The notes under the pieces: generated by a model
The model's input: only the letters and a program-made list of their open reading frames with translations
Told to the model about the DNA's origin: nothing
Database searches by the model: none
Position numbers and translations under genes: made by a program
Assembly: GCF_014640615.1 (NCBI RefSeq)
Contig: NZ_BMHH01000014.1
Location: 59,376-123,375 of the forward strand
DNA: 64,000 bases
Source of the DNA: Paramesorhizobium endophyticum
GTDB lineage: Bacteria; Pseudomonadota; Alphaproteobacteria; Rhizobiales; Rhizobiaceae
Direction: 5' to 3'
Shown: positions 8,300 through 16,493 of the stretch, piece after piece
How the letters are laid out: each line of letters starts with the position of its first letter
How positions within the stretch are numbered: the first letter of the stretch is position 1

Positions 8300-9058
8300 A
8301 TGGCAGAATTTTCCTATCAGCTTTATAGCTCGCGCAATTTCCCGCTGGGCGAAACCTTGTCCATGCTCGCCAAGGCCGGCTATCGCAATGTCGAAGGCTA
8401 TGGCGGGATTTACACCGATCTGGCAGGCCTCAAGAAAGGCCTCGACGATAATGGCCTTGCCATGCCGACCGGCCATTTCGGCATCGACATGCTGGAAAAC
8501 GAGACGGACCGCGCGCTTGAAATCGCCGAAACGCTCGGCGTGAAGGCGATCTATTGCCCTTATCTGCTGCCGGATCTCCGCCCCACCGATGCGGCGGGCT
8601 GGAGCGCCTTCGGCGAGCGGCTGCAAAAGGCCGGGGAGCCCTTCCGCAAGGCGGGTTATATTTTCGGCTGGCACAATCATGAATTCGAGTTCCTGCCGCT
8701 TGCGGACGGCTCCGTCCCTCAGCAGCGCATTTTCGACGCCGCGCCGGACCTTTCCTGGGAGGCGGATATCGCCTGGATCATTCGGGGCGGCGCGAACGCT
8801 CTCGAATGGATCGCCGCCTATGGCGACCGGATCACGGCTGCCCATGTCAAGGATATCGCCCCGGCAGGCGAGAACACGGATGAGGATGGCTGGGCCGATG
8901 TGGGCTACGGCACCGTCGACTGGGCCGGCATCATGAGGGTGCTGCACAAGACGTCAGTGCAATATCTCGTCATGGAGCACGACAACCCCAGCGACGCCAC
9001 GCGCTTCGCCACGCGCTCGCTCGAAACGGCGAAGCGCCTCTGGGCGGCGCCTCACTGA
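8300..9058 (+). CDS. Sugar phosphate isomerase/epimerase-fold protein (AP-endonuclease-2 TIM barrel)
   Basis: A 252-residue cytoplasmic TIM-barrel enzyme of the xylose-isomerase-like/IolE/Hyi superfamily. Metal-binding residues are visible in 'GWHNHEFEF', 'SWEADIAWI', 'AAHVKDI' and 'VMEHDNP', giving the usual Glu/Asp/His/Glu set. The start at 8300 has AAGGACG upstream and follows the beta-mannosidase stop by 3 bp. A Gfo/Idh dehydrogenase comes next. In several recently studied pathways, proteins of this fold act after Gfo/Idh oxidation, as isomerases or as lyases of 3-keto-glycosides. A sugar isomerase is the conservative call. Confidence 0.75.
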   Translation: MAEFSYQLYSSRNFPLGETLSMLAKAGYRNVEGYGGIYTDLAGLKKGLDDNGLAMPTGHFGIDMLENETDRALEIAETLGVKAIYCPYLLPDLRPTDAAGWSAFGERLQKAGEPFRKAGYIFGWHNHEFEFLPLADGSVPQQRIFDAAPDLSWEADIAWIIRGGANALEWIAAYGDRITAAHVKDIAPAGENTDEDGWADVGYGTVDWAGIMRVLHKTSVQYLVMEHDNPSDATRFATRSLETAKRLWAAPH

Positions 9059-9126
9059 ACTGAAGACCGGAGCGGTTCTCACAGAAGGCAGGGCCGTTCC
9101 ACTATTTTGTGAATCTGGAGAGTTAA

Positions 9127-10263
9127 ATGGGAAAGACCCTCGGAGTCGGCATTATCGGCTGCGGTAATATCTCGACCACCTATCTGAAACTGGCGCCGCT
9201 GTTCAAGCGCATCGAAATGCGCGCCTGCGCCGACGCAAACCCCGCCGCGGCAGAGGCGCGGGCGGAGGAATATGGCATCAAGGCGCAGAGCGTCGATGAG
9301 CTGCTTGCGAATGATGACATCGACATCGTCGTCAACCTCACCATCCCCGATGCGCATTATGCGGTGACGAAACGCATCCTCGAAGCCGGCAAGCATGCCT
9401 ATTCGGAAAAGCCGCTGGTGCTTTCACTGGAGCAGGGGCTGGAGTTGCAAAAGCTTGCCGACGAGAAAGGCCTCAAGGTCGGCTGTGCGCCGGACACCTT
9501 CCTCGGCGGCGCGCACCAGCTTGCCCGCAAGGCGATCGATGAGGGCAAGGCTGGCACGATCACGTCAGGCACGTGCCATGTGATGAGCCATGGCATGGAG
9601 CATTGGCATCCCAACCCCGACTTCTTCTTCAAGCCGGGCGGCGGGCCGATCCTCGATCTCGGACCCTATTACATCGCCAATCTCGTCAACCTGCTCGGCC
9701 CGGTGAAGCGCGTGGCGGCAGTCACCTCCATGGCCACGCCGACCCGCACCATCTCCTCCGAGCCGCGCAAGGGCGAGACGATCACGGTCGAGACGCCGAC
9801 CACCATCCACGCGATTCTTGAGTTCGTGGAAGGCGCGACGGTCACGCTTTCGGCAAGTTGGGATGTCTGGGCGCACCGCCATGGCAATATGGAGCTTTAC
9901 GGCACGGATGGTTCGCTCTACCTGCCCGATCCTAATTTCTTCGGCGGCGATGTGCTGTTCGTCGGCTCCGACAAGGCTGAACCTGCGCCGCTGGAAACCT
10001 GGGAGCATCCTTTCGGCGTGCCCAACCAGGAGCATCCGCAAGGCGCGATGGCGAATTACCGCACGGCAGGCCTCGCCGACATGGCCGCGGCAATCGTGGA
10101 AGGCCGCGACACGCGCTGCTCGCTCGACCGCGCGCTGCATGGGGTAGACGTGATGCTCTCCATCCTGCGCTCCGGCGAGGAAAAGCGCTTCGTTGAGGTC
10201 GAGACAACCTGCACCCGGCCCGAGGCGCTGGGGATCGAAGAGGCGCAGGCGCTGCTGCGGTAA
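9127..10263 (+). CDS. Gfo/Idh/MocA family oxidoreductase
   Basis: NAD(P)-dependent sugar dehydrogenase of 378 residues. The Rossmann motif 'GVGIIGCGNISTTYL' is at the N-terminus, the conserved EKP is in 'HAYSEKPLVLS', and the C-terminal alpha/beta domain carries 'GGGPILDLGPYYIANLVNLLG'. The ATG follows CTGGAGAG. It is the last gene of the beta-mannoside operon and runs convergent with the MarR gene at 10304. It is clearly paralogous to the ThuB-like protein at 35819: many blocks are near-identical (HWHPNPDF against RWHPNPDF, APDTFLGG, DLVNLLGP), so oxidation of a glycoside or free sugar at C3 is plausible. The substrate is unknown. Confidence 0.82.
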   Translation: MGKTLGVGIIGCGNISTTYLKLAPLFKRIEMRACADANPAAAEARAEEYGIKAQSVDELLANDDIDIVVNLTIPDAHYAVTKRILEAGKHAYSEKPLVLSLEQGLELQKLADEKGLKVGCAPDTFLGGAHQLARKAIDEGKAGTITSGTCHVMSHGMEHWHPNPDFFFKPGGGPILDLGPYYIANLVNLLGPVKRVAAVTSMATPTRTISSEPRKGETITVETPTTIHAILEFVEGATVTLSASWDVWAHRHGNMELYGTDGSLYLPDPNFFGGDVLFVGSDKAEPAPLETWEHPFGVPNQEHPQGAMANYRTAGLADMAAAIVEGRDTRCSLDRALHGVDVMLSILRSGEEKRFVEVETTCTRPEALGIEEAQALLR

Positions 10264-10303
10264 TAAAAGCTGGGGGCGCATCGGGCAACGCCGGCGCGTC
10301 CCT

Positions 10304-10840
10304 TCATTCCTCTTCAGTACGCTCAATCCCAATAATCAGTTTCCGCAATAGCCCGGCCAGCGTCTCACGCTCCTCTGGATCGAGCGCCTGCAAAAACCGC
10401 AATTCGCTCGCCATGTCCGCGCGGAAAGCCTTTTCTGCGAGCGCCGCGCCCTCTTCCGTCAAAACCACTTGAACGCTGCGTCCGTCGCTTGGTGATTTCT
10501 CGCGCCGTATCAGCCCTGCCTTCTCCAGCCGGTCGAGCCGGTGGGTGAGGCCGCCGGACGAAATCATCAGCGACGAATACATTTCCGTTGGGGTCAGGCT
10601 ATAGGGCGGTCCGGAACGCCGCAAGGTTGAGATGACATCGAATTCGCCACGGTCCAGGCCGAAGCCGGCGAAGGTTTCCTCAATGCTGGGGCGCACGAGG
10701 TCTGTCAGGCGCAAGGCGCGGCCCAGGATCGTCATCGGTTCCGTGTCGAGGTCAGGCAATTCCCGCGCCCATTGCCGCCGGAGCCGGTCCACATGGTCTT
10801 CTCCGGTGCGCTTCCCATTTTCATCGGTTTCGTTTGTCAT
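10304..10840 (-). CDS. MarR-family transcriptional regulator
   Basis: DNA-binding regulator of 178 residues. The winged helix spans roughly residues 70-140: 'RGEFDVISTLRRSG', recognition region 'LMISSGGLTHRLDRLEKAGLI', wing 'RREKSPSDGRSVQVVLTEEG'. The ATG at 10840 was chosen because GAGGAGA lies immediately upstream. A start ten codons further out has no ribosome site. It is divergent from the cupin gene at 10991, and the intergenic region carries two inverted repeats suited to a dimeric MarR. It probably represses itself and the cupin/glyoxalase-fold pair. The effector is unknown. Confidence 0.85.
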   Translation of the reverse strand: MTNETDENGKRTGEDHVDRLRRQWARELPDLDTEPMTILGRALRLTDLVRPSIEETFAGFGLDRGEFDVISTLRRSGPPYSLTPTEMYSSLMISSGGLTHRLDRLEKAGLIRREKSPSDGRSVQVVLTEEGAALAEKAFRADMASELRFLQALDPEERETLAGLLRKLIIGIERTEEE

Positions 10841-10908
10841 TCTCTCCTCGATAGTCAGCAGGCGGACCATACAGAACGCGGCGGTCTTCGCAAAGATGTC
10901 TTGGCATG

Positions 10909-10963
10909 AAGATATTTATCTTGACGAGAAGACAATCGTCTGAGATATCTTCTCAAGAAGATA
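10909..10963. promoter_or_regulatory. Two inverted repeats, likely MarR operators
   Basis: AAGATA-TT-TATCTT (10909-10922) is a perfect palindrome. TATCTTCT-CA-AGAAGATA (10946-10963) has perfect 8-bp arms. Both share the half-site AAGATA and lie between the divergent marR and cupin genes, the usual place for MarR autoregulation. The second ends 27 bp before the cupin start. The sequences are seen; the assignment to this MarR protein is inferred from position. Confidence 0.65.
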
Positions 10964-10990
10964 GTTTTGCAGGTGAGGAGCGCAGCCATC

Positions 10991-11326
10991 ATGTTCAGGA
11001 TGCTTCGTCATAAGGGGTTGCCGCCACTTCAAAGCGGAGCAGTCCGCTTCGAGGGGCGCGAACTTGGTGGCCCCGTATCGTTTTTCCTCATCGATGCAGC
11101 GCCGGGGCGGGGATCGGCGCTGCATGTCCACCCCTATCAGGAGACATGGGTCGTGCGGAAAGGCGAGGCGGAATTCACCGTGGGTGGGGACAAGACCCAT
11201 GCCTATGCGGGGGATATCGTCGTCGCGGCGGCCAATGTCCCGCATCGTTTCGAGAATGTCGGCATCGGGTGGCTGGAAATGATCTGCATTCATCCCAGCG
11301 ACACGATCAGGCAGGAAAACCTGTAA
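10991..11326 (+). CDS. Small cupin-domain protein
   Basis: A 111-residue single-domain cupin. Motif 1 is 'GSALHVHPYQETWVVRKGEAEF' (two His and a Glu) and motif 2 is 'AGDIVVAAANVPHRFENVG' (His), forming the usual metal site. The ATG at 10991 follows GAGGAG, and the frame has no credible longer start. It is divergent from marR and 34 bp upstream of a glyoxalase-fold gene, so the three form a small stress or detoxification unit. Cupins of this size can be dioxygenases, isomerases or binding proteins; no substrate can be assigned. Confidence 0.8.
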   Translation: MFRMLRHKGLPPLQSGAVRFEGRELGGPVSFFLIDAAPGRGSALHVHPYQETWVVRKGEAEFTVGGDKTHAYAGDIVVAAANVPHRFENVGIGWLEMICIHPSDTIRQENL

Positions 11327-11360
11327 TTGAATTCAACCCAGGGACCCAAAGGAGAGCCCA

Positions 11361-11783
11361 ATGTCAAAGATGATTTTTGTTAATCTGCCGGTGAAGGACC
11401 TCGCCGCCGCGACCCGCTTCTACGAGGCGATCGGCTGCACGAAGAACGAGCAATTCAGCGACGAGAAAGCATCCTCGATGATGTGGTCCGATACCATAAT
11501 CTTCATGTTGCTGAAGCATGAGTTTTTCGCGACCTTCGCCACCAAGCCCATTGCCGACGCGCATGAGGCCACGGGTGTGCTGATCGCGCTTTCATGCGAC
11601 AGCCGCGAGGCTGTGGACCAGATCACCGAAGCTGCTGCCGCCGCCGGAGGCAAGGCCGATCCGCGCGCGCCGCAGGAATTGGGCTTCATGTACGGGCGTT
11701 CCTTCGAGGATCTCGACGGCCATGTCTTCGAGCCGGTGTGGATGGACATGAGCGCGGCACCCGCACCCGCGGCGGGAGAGTAG
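11361..11783 (+). CDS. VOC (glyoxalase/bleomycin-resistance fold) protein
   Basis: A 140-residue protein of the vicinal-oxygen-chelate superfamily: 'MIFVNLPVKDLAAATRFYEAIGC' at the N-terminus, 'SMMWSDTIIFMLL' in the first repeat and 'YGRSFEDLDGHVFEPVWMD' near the C-terminus. The form matches the 'predicted lactoylglutathione lyase' group (COG3607-like). AAAGGAGAG precedes the ATG. It lies 34 bp after the cupin gene and is probably co-transcribed and MarR-controlled. Real glyoxalase I activity is not established for this group. Confidence 0.82.
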   Translation: MSKMIFVNLPVKDLAAATRFYEAIGCTKNEQFSDEKASSMMWSDTIIFMLLKHEFFATFATKPIADAHEATGVLIALSCDSREAVDQITEAAAAAGGKADPRAPQELGFMYGRSFEDLDGHVFEPVWMDMSAAPAPAAGE

Positions 11784-11939
11784 TCACACTCCCCAGACAC
11801 ATTGCAGTGGTCGGGGTCAGTGTCGCCGGACCGTACCACTCCTGCCGTAGAGATTGCCGACCACGGTGGGTTGTGGCTTAGCCCTTGATTATATCGGATT
11901 GTCTGATACGGATCAGCTAAATGATCCAAGGACAGTCCG

Positions 11940-12860
11940 ATGAGCAACCGGTTCCTGCTGCTGACGCCCGAGAGCGGGAGGGAGGTTTTGAAGTGCCTTT
12001 CCGCCCCGGCACGCCTTTCCATGCTGGAACTGCTGCATGCGCGGGGGCCGCTCAACGTCAATGAAATCGCAGACCTTCTGGGCCTGCCGCAATCGACGAC
12101 GTCGAGCCATTTGAACCATCTCGAAGAAGCCGGGCTCATCCGTACGGAAGTGCAGAAGGCGAAGAAGGGCAGCCAGAAAATCTGCCACGCCGTGCATGAG
12201 GAAATCGTGCTCTCCTTCGCCAGTCCGGCCCGTGCAGCTGACGAAGCCATCGAGGTCGCGATGCCTGTCGGGCTTTACAGCGGCTATGATGTCGCTGCGC
12301 CCTGCGGAATGTGCGCGCAGGACGGCATTATCGGCTATCTCGACAATCCCGACACCTTTCTCACCCCGGACCGGATGAAGGCCGGGCTGCTCTGGTTCAC
12401 GAGGGGTTATGTAGACTACCAGTTCCCCAACAATGCCCGCATCAAGGGGGCGGAAGTGCGGGAACTGGAATTGCTCCTTGAGCTCTCCTCCGAAGTGCCC
12501 GGCACCTCCGACAACTGGCCCTCTGATATCACGCTCTCGATCAATGGAAAGCCGATCGCCACCTGGACCTCGCCCGGCGATTTCGGCGACCGGAGGGGGA
12601 AATATACGCCCGACTGGTGGAAGCTCCGGGGCAGCCAATATGGTGTGCTGAAAAGTTTCCGCGTCACGCCGGCCGGCACGTTCATCGATGGCGTGCGGGT
12701 GTCCGATACGCGCCTCGAGGATATCGATCTTCTCGGCCACCGCTCGATCCGCCTGCGCATCGAAGTGCCGGAAACGGCGGAGCATCCGGGCGGGATCAAT
12801 ATTTTCGGGCGCGGATTCGGCAATTACGATCAGGATATCATCCTGCGGCTGAAAATCTGA
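11940..12860 (+). CDS. ArsR-type winged-helix regulator with C-terminal ligand-like domain
   Basis: A 306-residue predicted transcriptional regulator. Residues 10-90 form an ArsR-like winged helix ('CLSAPARLSMLELLHARGP', 'NEIADLLGLPQSTTSSHLNHL'). The remaining ~200 residues are a beta-rich region without metal-binding Cys/His clusters ('VDYQFPNNARIKGAEVRELE', 'GTSDNWPSDITLSINGKPI', 'NIFGRGFGNYDQDIILRL') that resembles a carbohydrate-binding jelly roll. This architecture is like COG4189. AAGGACAG precedes the ATG. It lies directly upstream of an arabinofuranosidase and its transporter, so it probably senses an arabinoside and controls that operon. The ligand is inferred. Confidence 0.75.
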   Translation: MSNRFLLLTPESGREVLKCLSAPARLSMLELLHARGPLNVNEIADLLGLPQSTTSSHLNHLEEAGLIRTEVQKAKKGSQKICHAVHEEIVLSFASPARAADEAIEVAMPVGLYSGYDVAAPCGMCAQDGIIGYLDNPDTFLTPDRMKAGLLWFTRGYVDYQFPNNARIKGAEVRELELLLELSSEVPGTSDNWPSDITLSINGKPIATWTSPGDFGDRRGKYTPDWWKLRGSQYGVLKSFRVTPAGTFIDGVRVSDTRLEDIDLLGHRSIRLRIEVPETAEHPGGINIFGRGFGNYDQDIILRLKI

Positions 12861-12940
12861 CGCAGTGCTTTGGTATGACTTTAGCGTTGGACCTGGTTGA
12901 CGCCTGTTCGCTTACGTGTATCATATCCTCAATAATGATA

Positions 12941-12961
12941 TATATCTGAATTTGAGATATA
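12941..12961. promoter_or_regulatory. Inverted repeat upstream of the arabinofuranosidase operon
   Basis: TATATCT-GAATTTG-AGATATA has perfect 7-bp arms and ends 13 bp before the ATG at 12975, abutting the GGGAGGA ribosome site. It sits in an A+T-rich stretch between the regulator and the operon and is the best candidate operator for the ArsR-type protein. Confidence 0.5.
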
Positions 12962-12974
12962 ATGGGAGGACAGC

Positions 12975-14483
12975 ATGCGGGCAGCCGGAACCGTTCACAG
13001 CGGCTACGTCATCAGCACCATCGACCCACGCCTTTACGGCTCGTTCATCGAACATCTGGGCCGGGCGGTTTATACGGGCATCTATGAGCCGGACCATCCG
13101 ACAGCGGACAGCAACGGCATGAGGCGAGATGTCATCGATCTGGTGCGCGAGCTCGGTGTGCCCATCGTGCGCTATCCCGGCGGCAACTTCGTTTCCGCCT
13201 ATGATTGGGAGGACGGTATCGGCCCGCGCGACCAGCGTCCCGTGCGCCTCGATCTTGCCTGGCATAGTTCCGAATCCAATCATGTGGGCATCCATGAGTT
13301 TGCCGATTGGGTGGAGGCGGCGGGCGCGGATATGATGCTTGCGGTCAATCTCGGCTCGCGCGGTCTCGATGCGGCGCGCGCCTTCCTCGAATATGTCAAC
13401 CATCCGGGCGGCAGCTATTGGTCGGACTTGCGTCGCAAGAACGGCCGCGAAGCGCCCTGGGGCGTGAAGATGTGGTGCCTCGGCAATGAGATGGACGGTC
13501 CCTGGCAGATCGGCCAGAAGACCGCCGACGAATATGGCCGCATCGCCTTCGAAACCGCCAAGGCCATGCGCGCCTTCGACAAATCCATCGAGCTTGTCGT
13601 CTGCGGCTCGTCATCGCCGAAAATGCCGACCTATCCGGCCTGGGAGGCGACGGTTCTCGACTATACCTATGATTCTGTCGACTATATCAGCCTGCACATG
13701 TATTTCGACAATCATGCGGGCAACACGGCGGACTATCTGGCGCAGAATGCCCGTCTCGACGATTATATCGCGACGATTGCCGGGGTGATTGCTTATACCA
13801 AGGCGAAGAAGCGCTCGAAGAAGAACGTCTATATCAGCTTTGACGAATGGAACGTCTGGTATCATTCCCGCGAGGCCGACCGTAAGGTTCTGGAAGGCAA
13901 AGAGGGCTGGCCTCATGCCCCTGCGCTGCTGGAGGACATCTACAATTTCGAGGATGTGCTGCAGGTCGGCTGCATCCTCAACACCTTCATCCGCCGGTCC
14001 GACGTGGTGAAGGTCGGCTGCCTCGCCCAGCTCGTCAATGTCATCGCGCCGATCATGACCGTGCCTGGCGGTCCGGCCTGGCGGCAGACGACGTTCTTCC
14101 CCTATCTCTTCGCCTCGCGTTACGGGCGTGGCAAGGCGCTGCAACTGGCGCTCGACTGCCCTGCCTATTCCACCAGCTTCGCGGACGATGTACCTTATCT
14201 CGATGTGGCGGCGGTGGAGAGCGAGGCGGATGGGGCGCTGACGTTCTTCATCGTCAACCGGCATGAGACGGAGGCAATCCCGCTGGACCTTGCCTTGCAG
14301 GGCTTCGGCGAGCGCAGGGTGATTATGGACAAGGTAATTGAGGGCCATGGACTGCGTGATGTCAACGGGCCGGGAGAGGAGAGGGCCGCGCCGCGGGACG
14401 GAACGGGCGCGGCAATTTCGCATGGCAGGCTCAGCGTGACGCTCGCGCCGCTGAGTTACCGGATGATCCGGCTCGGCACGTAA
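12975..14483 (+). CDS. abfA: Alpha-L-arabinofuranosidase, glycoside hydrolase family 51
   Basis: A 502-residue intracellular enzyme that removes terminal alpha-L-arabinofuranosyl residues from imported arabino-oligosaccharides. The (beta/alpha)8 barrel covers roughly residues 40-370 and a C-terminal beta domain the rest. Acid/base Glu172 is in 'WCLGNEMDGPWQIG' and nucleophile Glu291 in 'YISFDEWNVWYHSRE', both exact GH51 signatures. 'GSFIEHLGRAVYTGIYEPDHP' at the N-terminus is also typical. No signal peptide is present, which agrees with uptake of intact oligosaccharides by the transporter encoded immediately downstream. The length is normal for the family. Confidence 0.93.
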   Translation: MRAAGTVHSGYVISTIDPRLYGSFIEHLGRAVYTGIYEPDHPTADSNGMRRDVIDLVRELGVPIVRYPGGNFVSAYDWEDGIGPRDQRPVRLDLAWHSSESNHVGIHEFADWVEAAGADMMLAVNLGSRGLDAARAFLEYVNHPGGSYWSDLRRKNGREAPWGVKMWCLGNEMDGPWQIGQKTADEYGRIAFETAKAMRAFDKSIELVVCGSSSPKMPTYPAWEATVLDYTYDSVDYISLHMYFDNHAGNTADYLAQNARLDDYIATIAGVIAYTKAKKRSKKNVYISFDEWNVWYHSREADRKVLEGKEGWPHAPALLEDIYNFEDVLQVGCILNTFIRRSDVVKVGCLAQLVNVIAPIMTVPGGPAWRQTTFFPYLFASRYGRGKALQLALDCPAYSTSFADDVPYLDVAAVESEADGALTFFIVNRHETEAIPLDLALQGFGERRVIMDKVIEGHGLRDVNGPGEERAAPRDGTGAAISHGRLSVTLAPLSYRMIRLGT

Positions 14484-14512
14484 GACGTGACGGACGGCAG
14501 GGAGGAGGGACC

Positions 14513-15610
14513 ATGTCGGCATCGATTGAAATAAACAATGTCACCAAGCGCTACGGCACGGTGTGCGTGCTCGACGATATATCGCTTACCATACAGCCGG
14601 GGGAGTTCGTCGTCTTTCTCGGCCCGTCAGGCTGCGGCAAGTCCACGCTGCTCAGGATGATCGCGGGGCTGGAGGATGTGACGGCGGGGACGATCTCGGT
14701 CGGGGGCGAGCGGGTCGATACGCTTCCGCCGGGCAAGCGCGGCGTCGCCATGGTGTTCCAGTCCTATGCGCTCTATCCGCATATGACGGTGCGGGAAAAT
14801 ATGGCCTTCGGGCTTGAGAACATCAAGGTACCGAAGCCGGAGATAGACCGGCGCATCCTGCTTGCTGCCGAGACGCTTGAAATCGCCCATCTCCTCGACC
14901 GCAAGCCGCAGAAGCTCTCGGGCGGCCAGCGGCAGCGCGTGGCAATCGGGCGCGCCATCGTCAAGGAGCCGAAGGCTTTTCTCTTCGACGAGCCGCTCTC
15001 GAATCTCGACGCCGCCTTGCGCGGGCGCACCCGGCTGGAACTGGCGCAACTCCACGCGCGTCTTGGCAGCACGATGATCTTCGTCACCCACGATCAGGTG
15101 GAGGCCATGACGCTGGCCGACCGGATCGTCGTCATGCACGACCGGAAGATCGAGCAGATCGGCACGCCGATGGACATCTATCATCGTCCGGCGACCCGTT
15201 TCGTTGCGGGTTTCGTGGGCTCCCCGGCGATGAATTTCCTGCCCGTGCGGGGTGTCGTACGGCAGGGGGGCGGCATTTCCATCGACATTGCCGGGCTTGG
15301 AGCCATCGATGCAGCCAATCGCCTCGCGCCCACCTTTTCACTGGATGGTGCGATGCTTGGCATCCGTGCGGAGGATGTGTCCATCCTTCCCGCGGGCCAA
15401 TCCGGCATTCCGCTTCATGCGGAGGTGATCGAGCGTCTCGGTGATCGCTCGCTGATCCACGGCCGGCTTGCCGATGGCGAGAAATTGACGGTGGAGGCCG
15501 ATGGCCGCCGCGAGGCCCGGCCCGGCGACCGGCTGCAAATCGCGCTCGACCCGAAGGCCATCCACCTCTTCGATGCCGGCGGCACTGCGCACCATGCGGA
15601 GGGGCACTGA
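14513..15610 (+). CDS. ABC transporter ATP-binding protein (MalK/UgpC type)
   Basis: A 365-residue ATPase for the arabinoside transporter. Walker A GPSGCGKST, Q-loop 'VFQSYALYPHMTV', signature 'LSGGQRQRV', Walker B 'AFLFDEPLSNLDAALR', switch His in 'VTHDQVEAM', and a TOBE-type C-terminus ('LGIRAEDVSILPAG'). GGGAGGAGGGACC precedes the ATG. The stop is one base before the ATG of the permease at 15612. It is paralogous to the protein at 4481. Confidence 0.92.
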   Translation: MSASIEINNVTKRYGTVCVLDDISLTIQPGEFVVFLGPSGCGKSTLLRMIAGLEDVTAGTISVGGERVDTLPPGKRGVAMVFQSYALYPHMTVRENMAFGLENIKVPKPEIDRRILLAAETLEIAHLLDRKPQKLSGGQRQRVAIGRAIVKEPKAFLFDEPLSNLDAALRGRTRLELAQLHARLGSTMIFVTHDQVEAMTLADRIVVMHDRKIEQIGTPMDIYHRPATRFVAGFVGSPAMNFLPVRGVVRQGGGISIDIAGLGAIDAANRLAPTFSLDGAMLGIRAEDVSILPAGQSGIPLHAEVIERLGDRSLIHGRLADGEKLTVEADGRREARPGDRLQIALDPKAIHLFDAGGTAHHAEGH

Positions 15611-15611
15611 C

Positions 15612-16493
15612 ATGGCCGAAAGCTGGCGTCGCAGCCAATGGAGCAACGCGCTCTTCATCCTGCCCTATATGGCGGTGTTTGCCGCGCTGCTGGTCTTCCC
15701 GCTGTTCTGGAGCATCTGGCTCAGTCTTCACAAGGTCGATCTGTTCGGGCCGGGTCGGTTCGTCGGCCTCAACAATTATGGACGGGTTCTGGCCGATCCG
15801 GTCTTCCTGCAGGCGCTCCGCAACACGGTCGTGTTCGTCGCGGTGAGCGTGCCGGTGCTGGTGGCGCTCGGGCTCTTTCTCGCCCTTGCCTTGAACCGGG
15901 CCACCCGCGCTACCTCCTTCCTGCGCGGGCTGTTCTTTTCATCCTCCGTGCTGTCGGTCGCGATCGTCACGCTGATCTGGCGCTTCGTCTTCGTGCCGGG
16001 CGATGGGCTCATACCGGTCCTTGCAGAATATCTCGGTGTACAGCCCATCAATTTCCTCTCCACCGCCGGCTGGTCGATGTTCTCCGTCGGCGTGGCGACG
16101 GTGTGGTGGTGCCTGGGCCTGCCGATGATGCTGTTCCTGGCGGCGCTTCAGCAGATACCGGCGGACCTCTATGAGGCCGCGGCGCTCGACAATGCCAGCC
16201 CCTGGCGGGTCCTGACGCGGATCACCCTGCCGTCGATTGCCCGCACGGTCATGCTGGTGACGGTCATCCAGATCGTCATGCAGTTCCAGCTTTTTGGTCA
16301 GGCGCATCTGATGACCAATGGCGGCCCGAACGGCACGTCCCGCCCGCTCGTCATGTATATCTACGAAACGGGCTTCGTGCGGTGGGATGTGGGCAAGGGG
16401 GCCGCGGCGTCGGAACTCCTGTTCCTGATCATCCTCTGCGCGGCCATGGCCCAATATGTGATATCGAGCAGGAAGCCGGGGGTGGCGGGATGA
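15612..16493 (+). CDS. Sugar ABC transporter permease (MalF/UgpA type)
   Basis: A 293-residue permease with six predicted helices, starting at about residues 12-35 ('LFILPYMAVFAALLVFPLFW'), and the EAA loop 'IPADLYEAAALDNASPWRVL' in the second half. The start at 15612 was preferred to an earlier in-frame codon because that one lies inside the ATPase gene. Its TGA overlaps the ATG of the next permease (ATGA at 16490). Confidence 0.9.
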   Translation: MAESWRRSQWSNALFILPYMAVFAALLVFPLFWSIWLSLHKVDLFGPGRFVGLNNYGRVLADPVFLQALRNTVVFVAVSVPVLVALGLFLALALNRATRATSFLRGLFFSSSVLSVAIVTLIWRFVFVPGDGLIPVLAEYLGVQPINFLSTAGWSMFSVGVATVWWCLGLPMMLFLAALQQIPADLYEAAALDNASPWRVLTRITLPSIARTVMLVTVIQIVMQFQLFGQAHLMTNGGPNGTSRPLVMYIYETGFVRWDVGKGAAASELLFLIILCAAMAQYVISSRKPGVAG

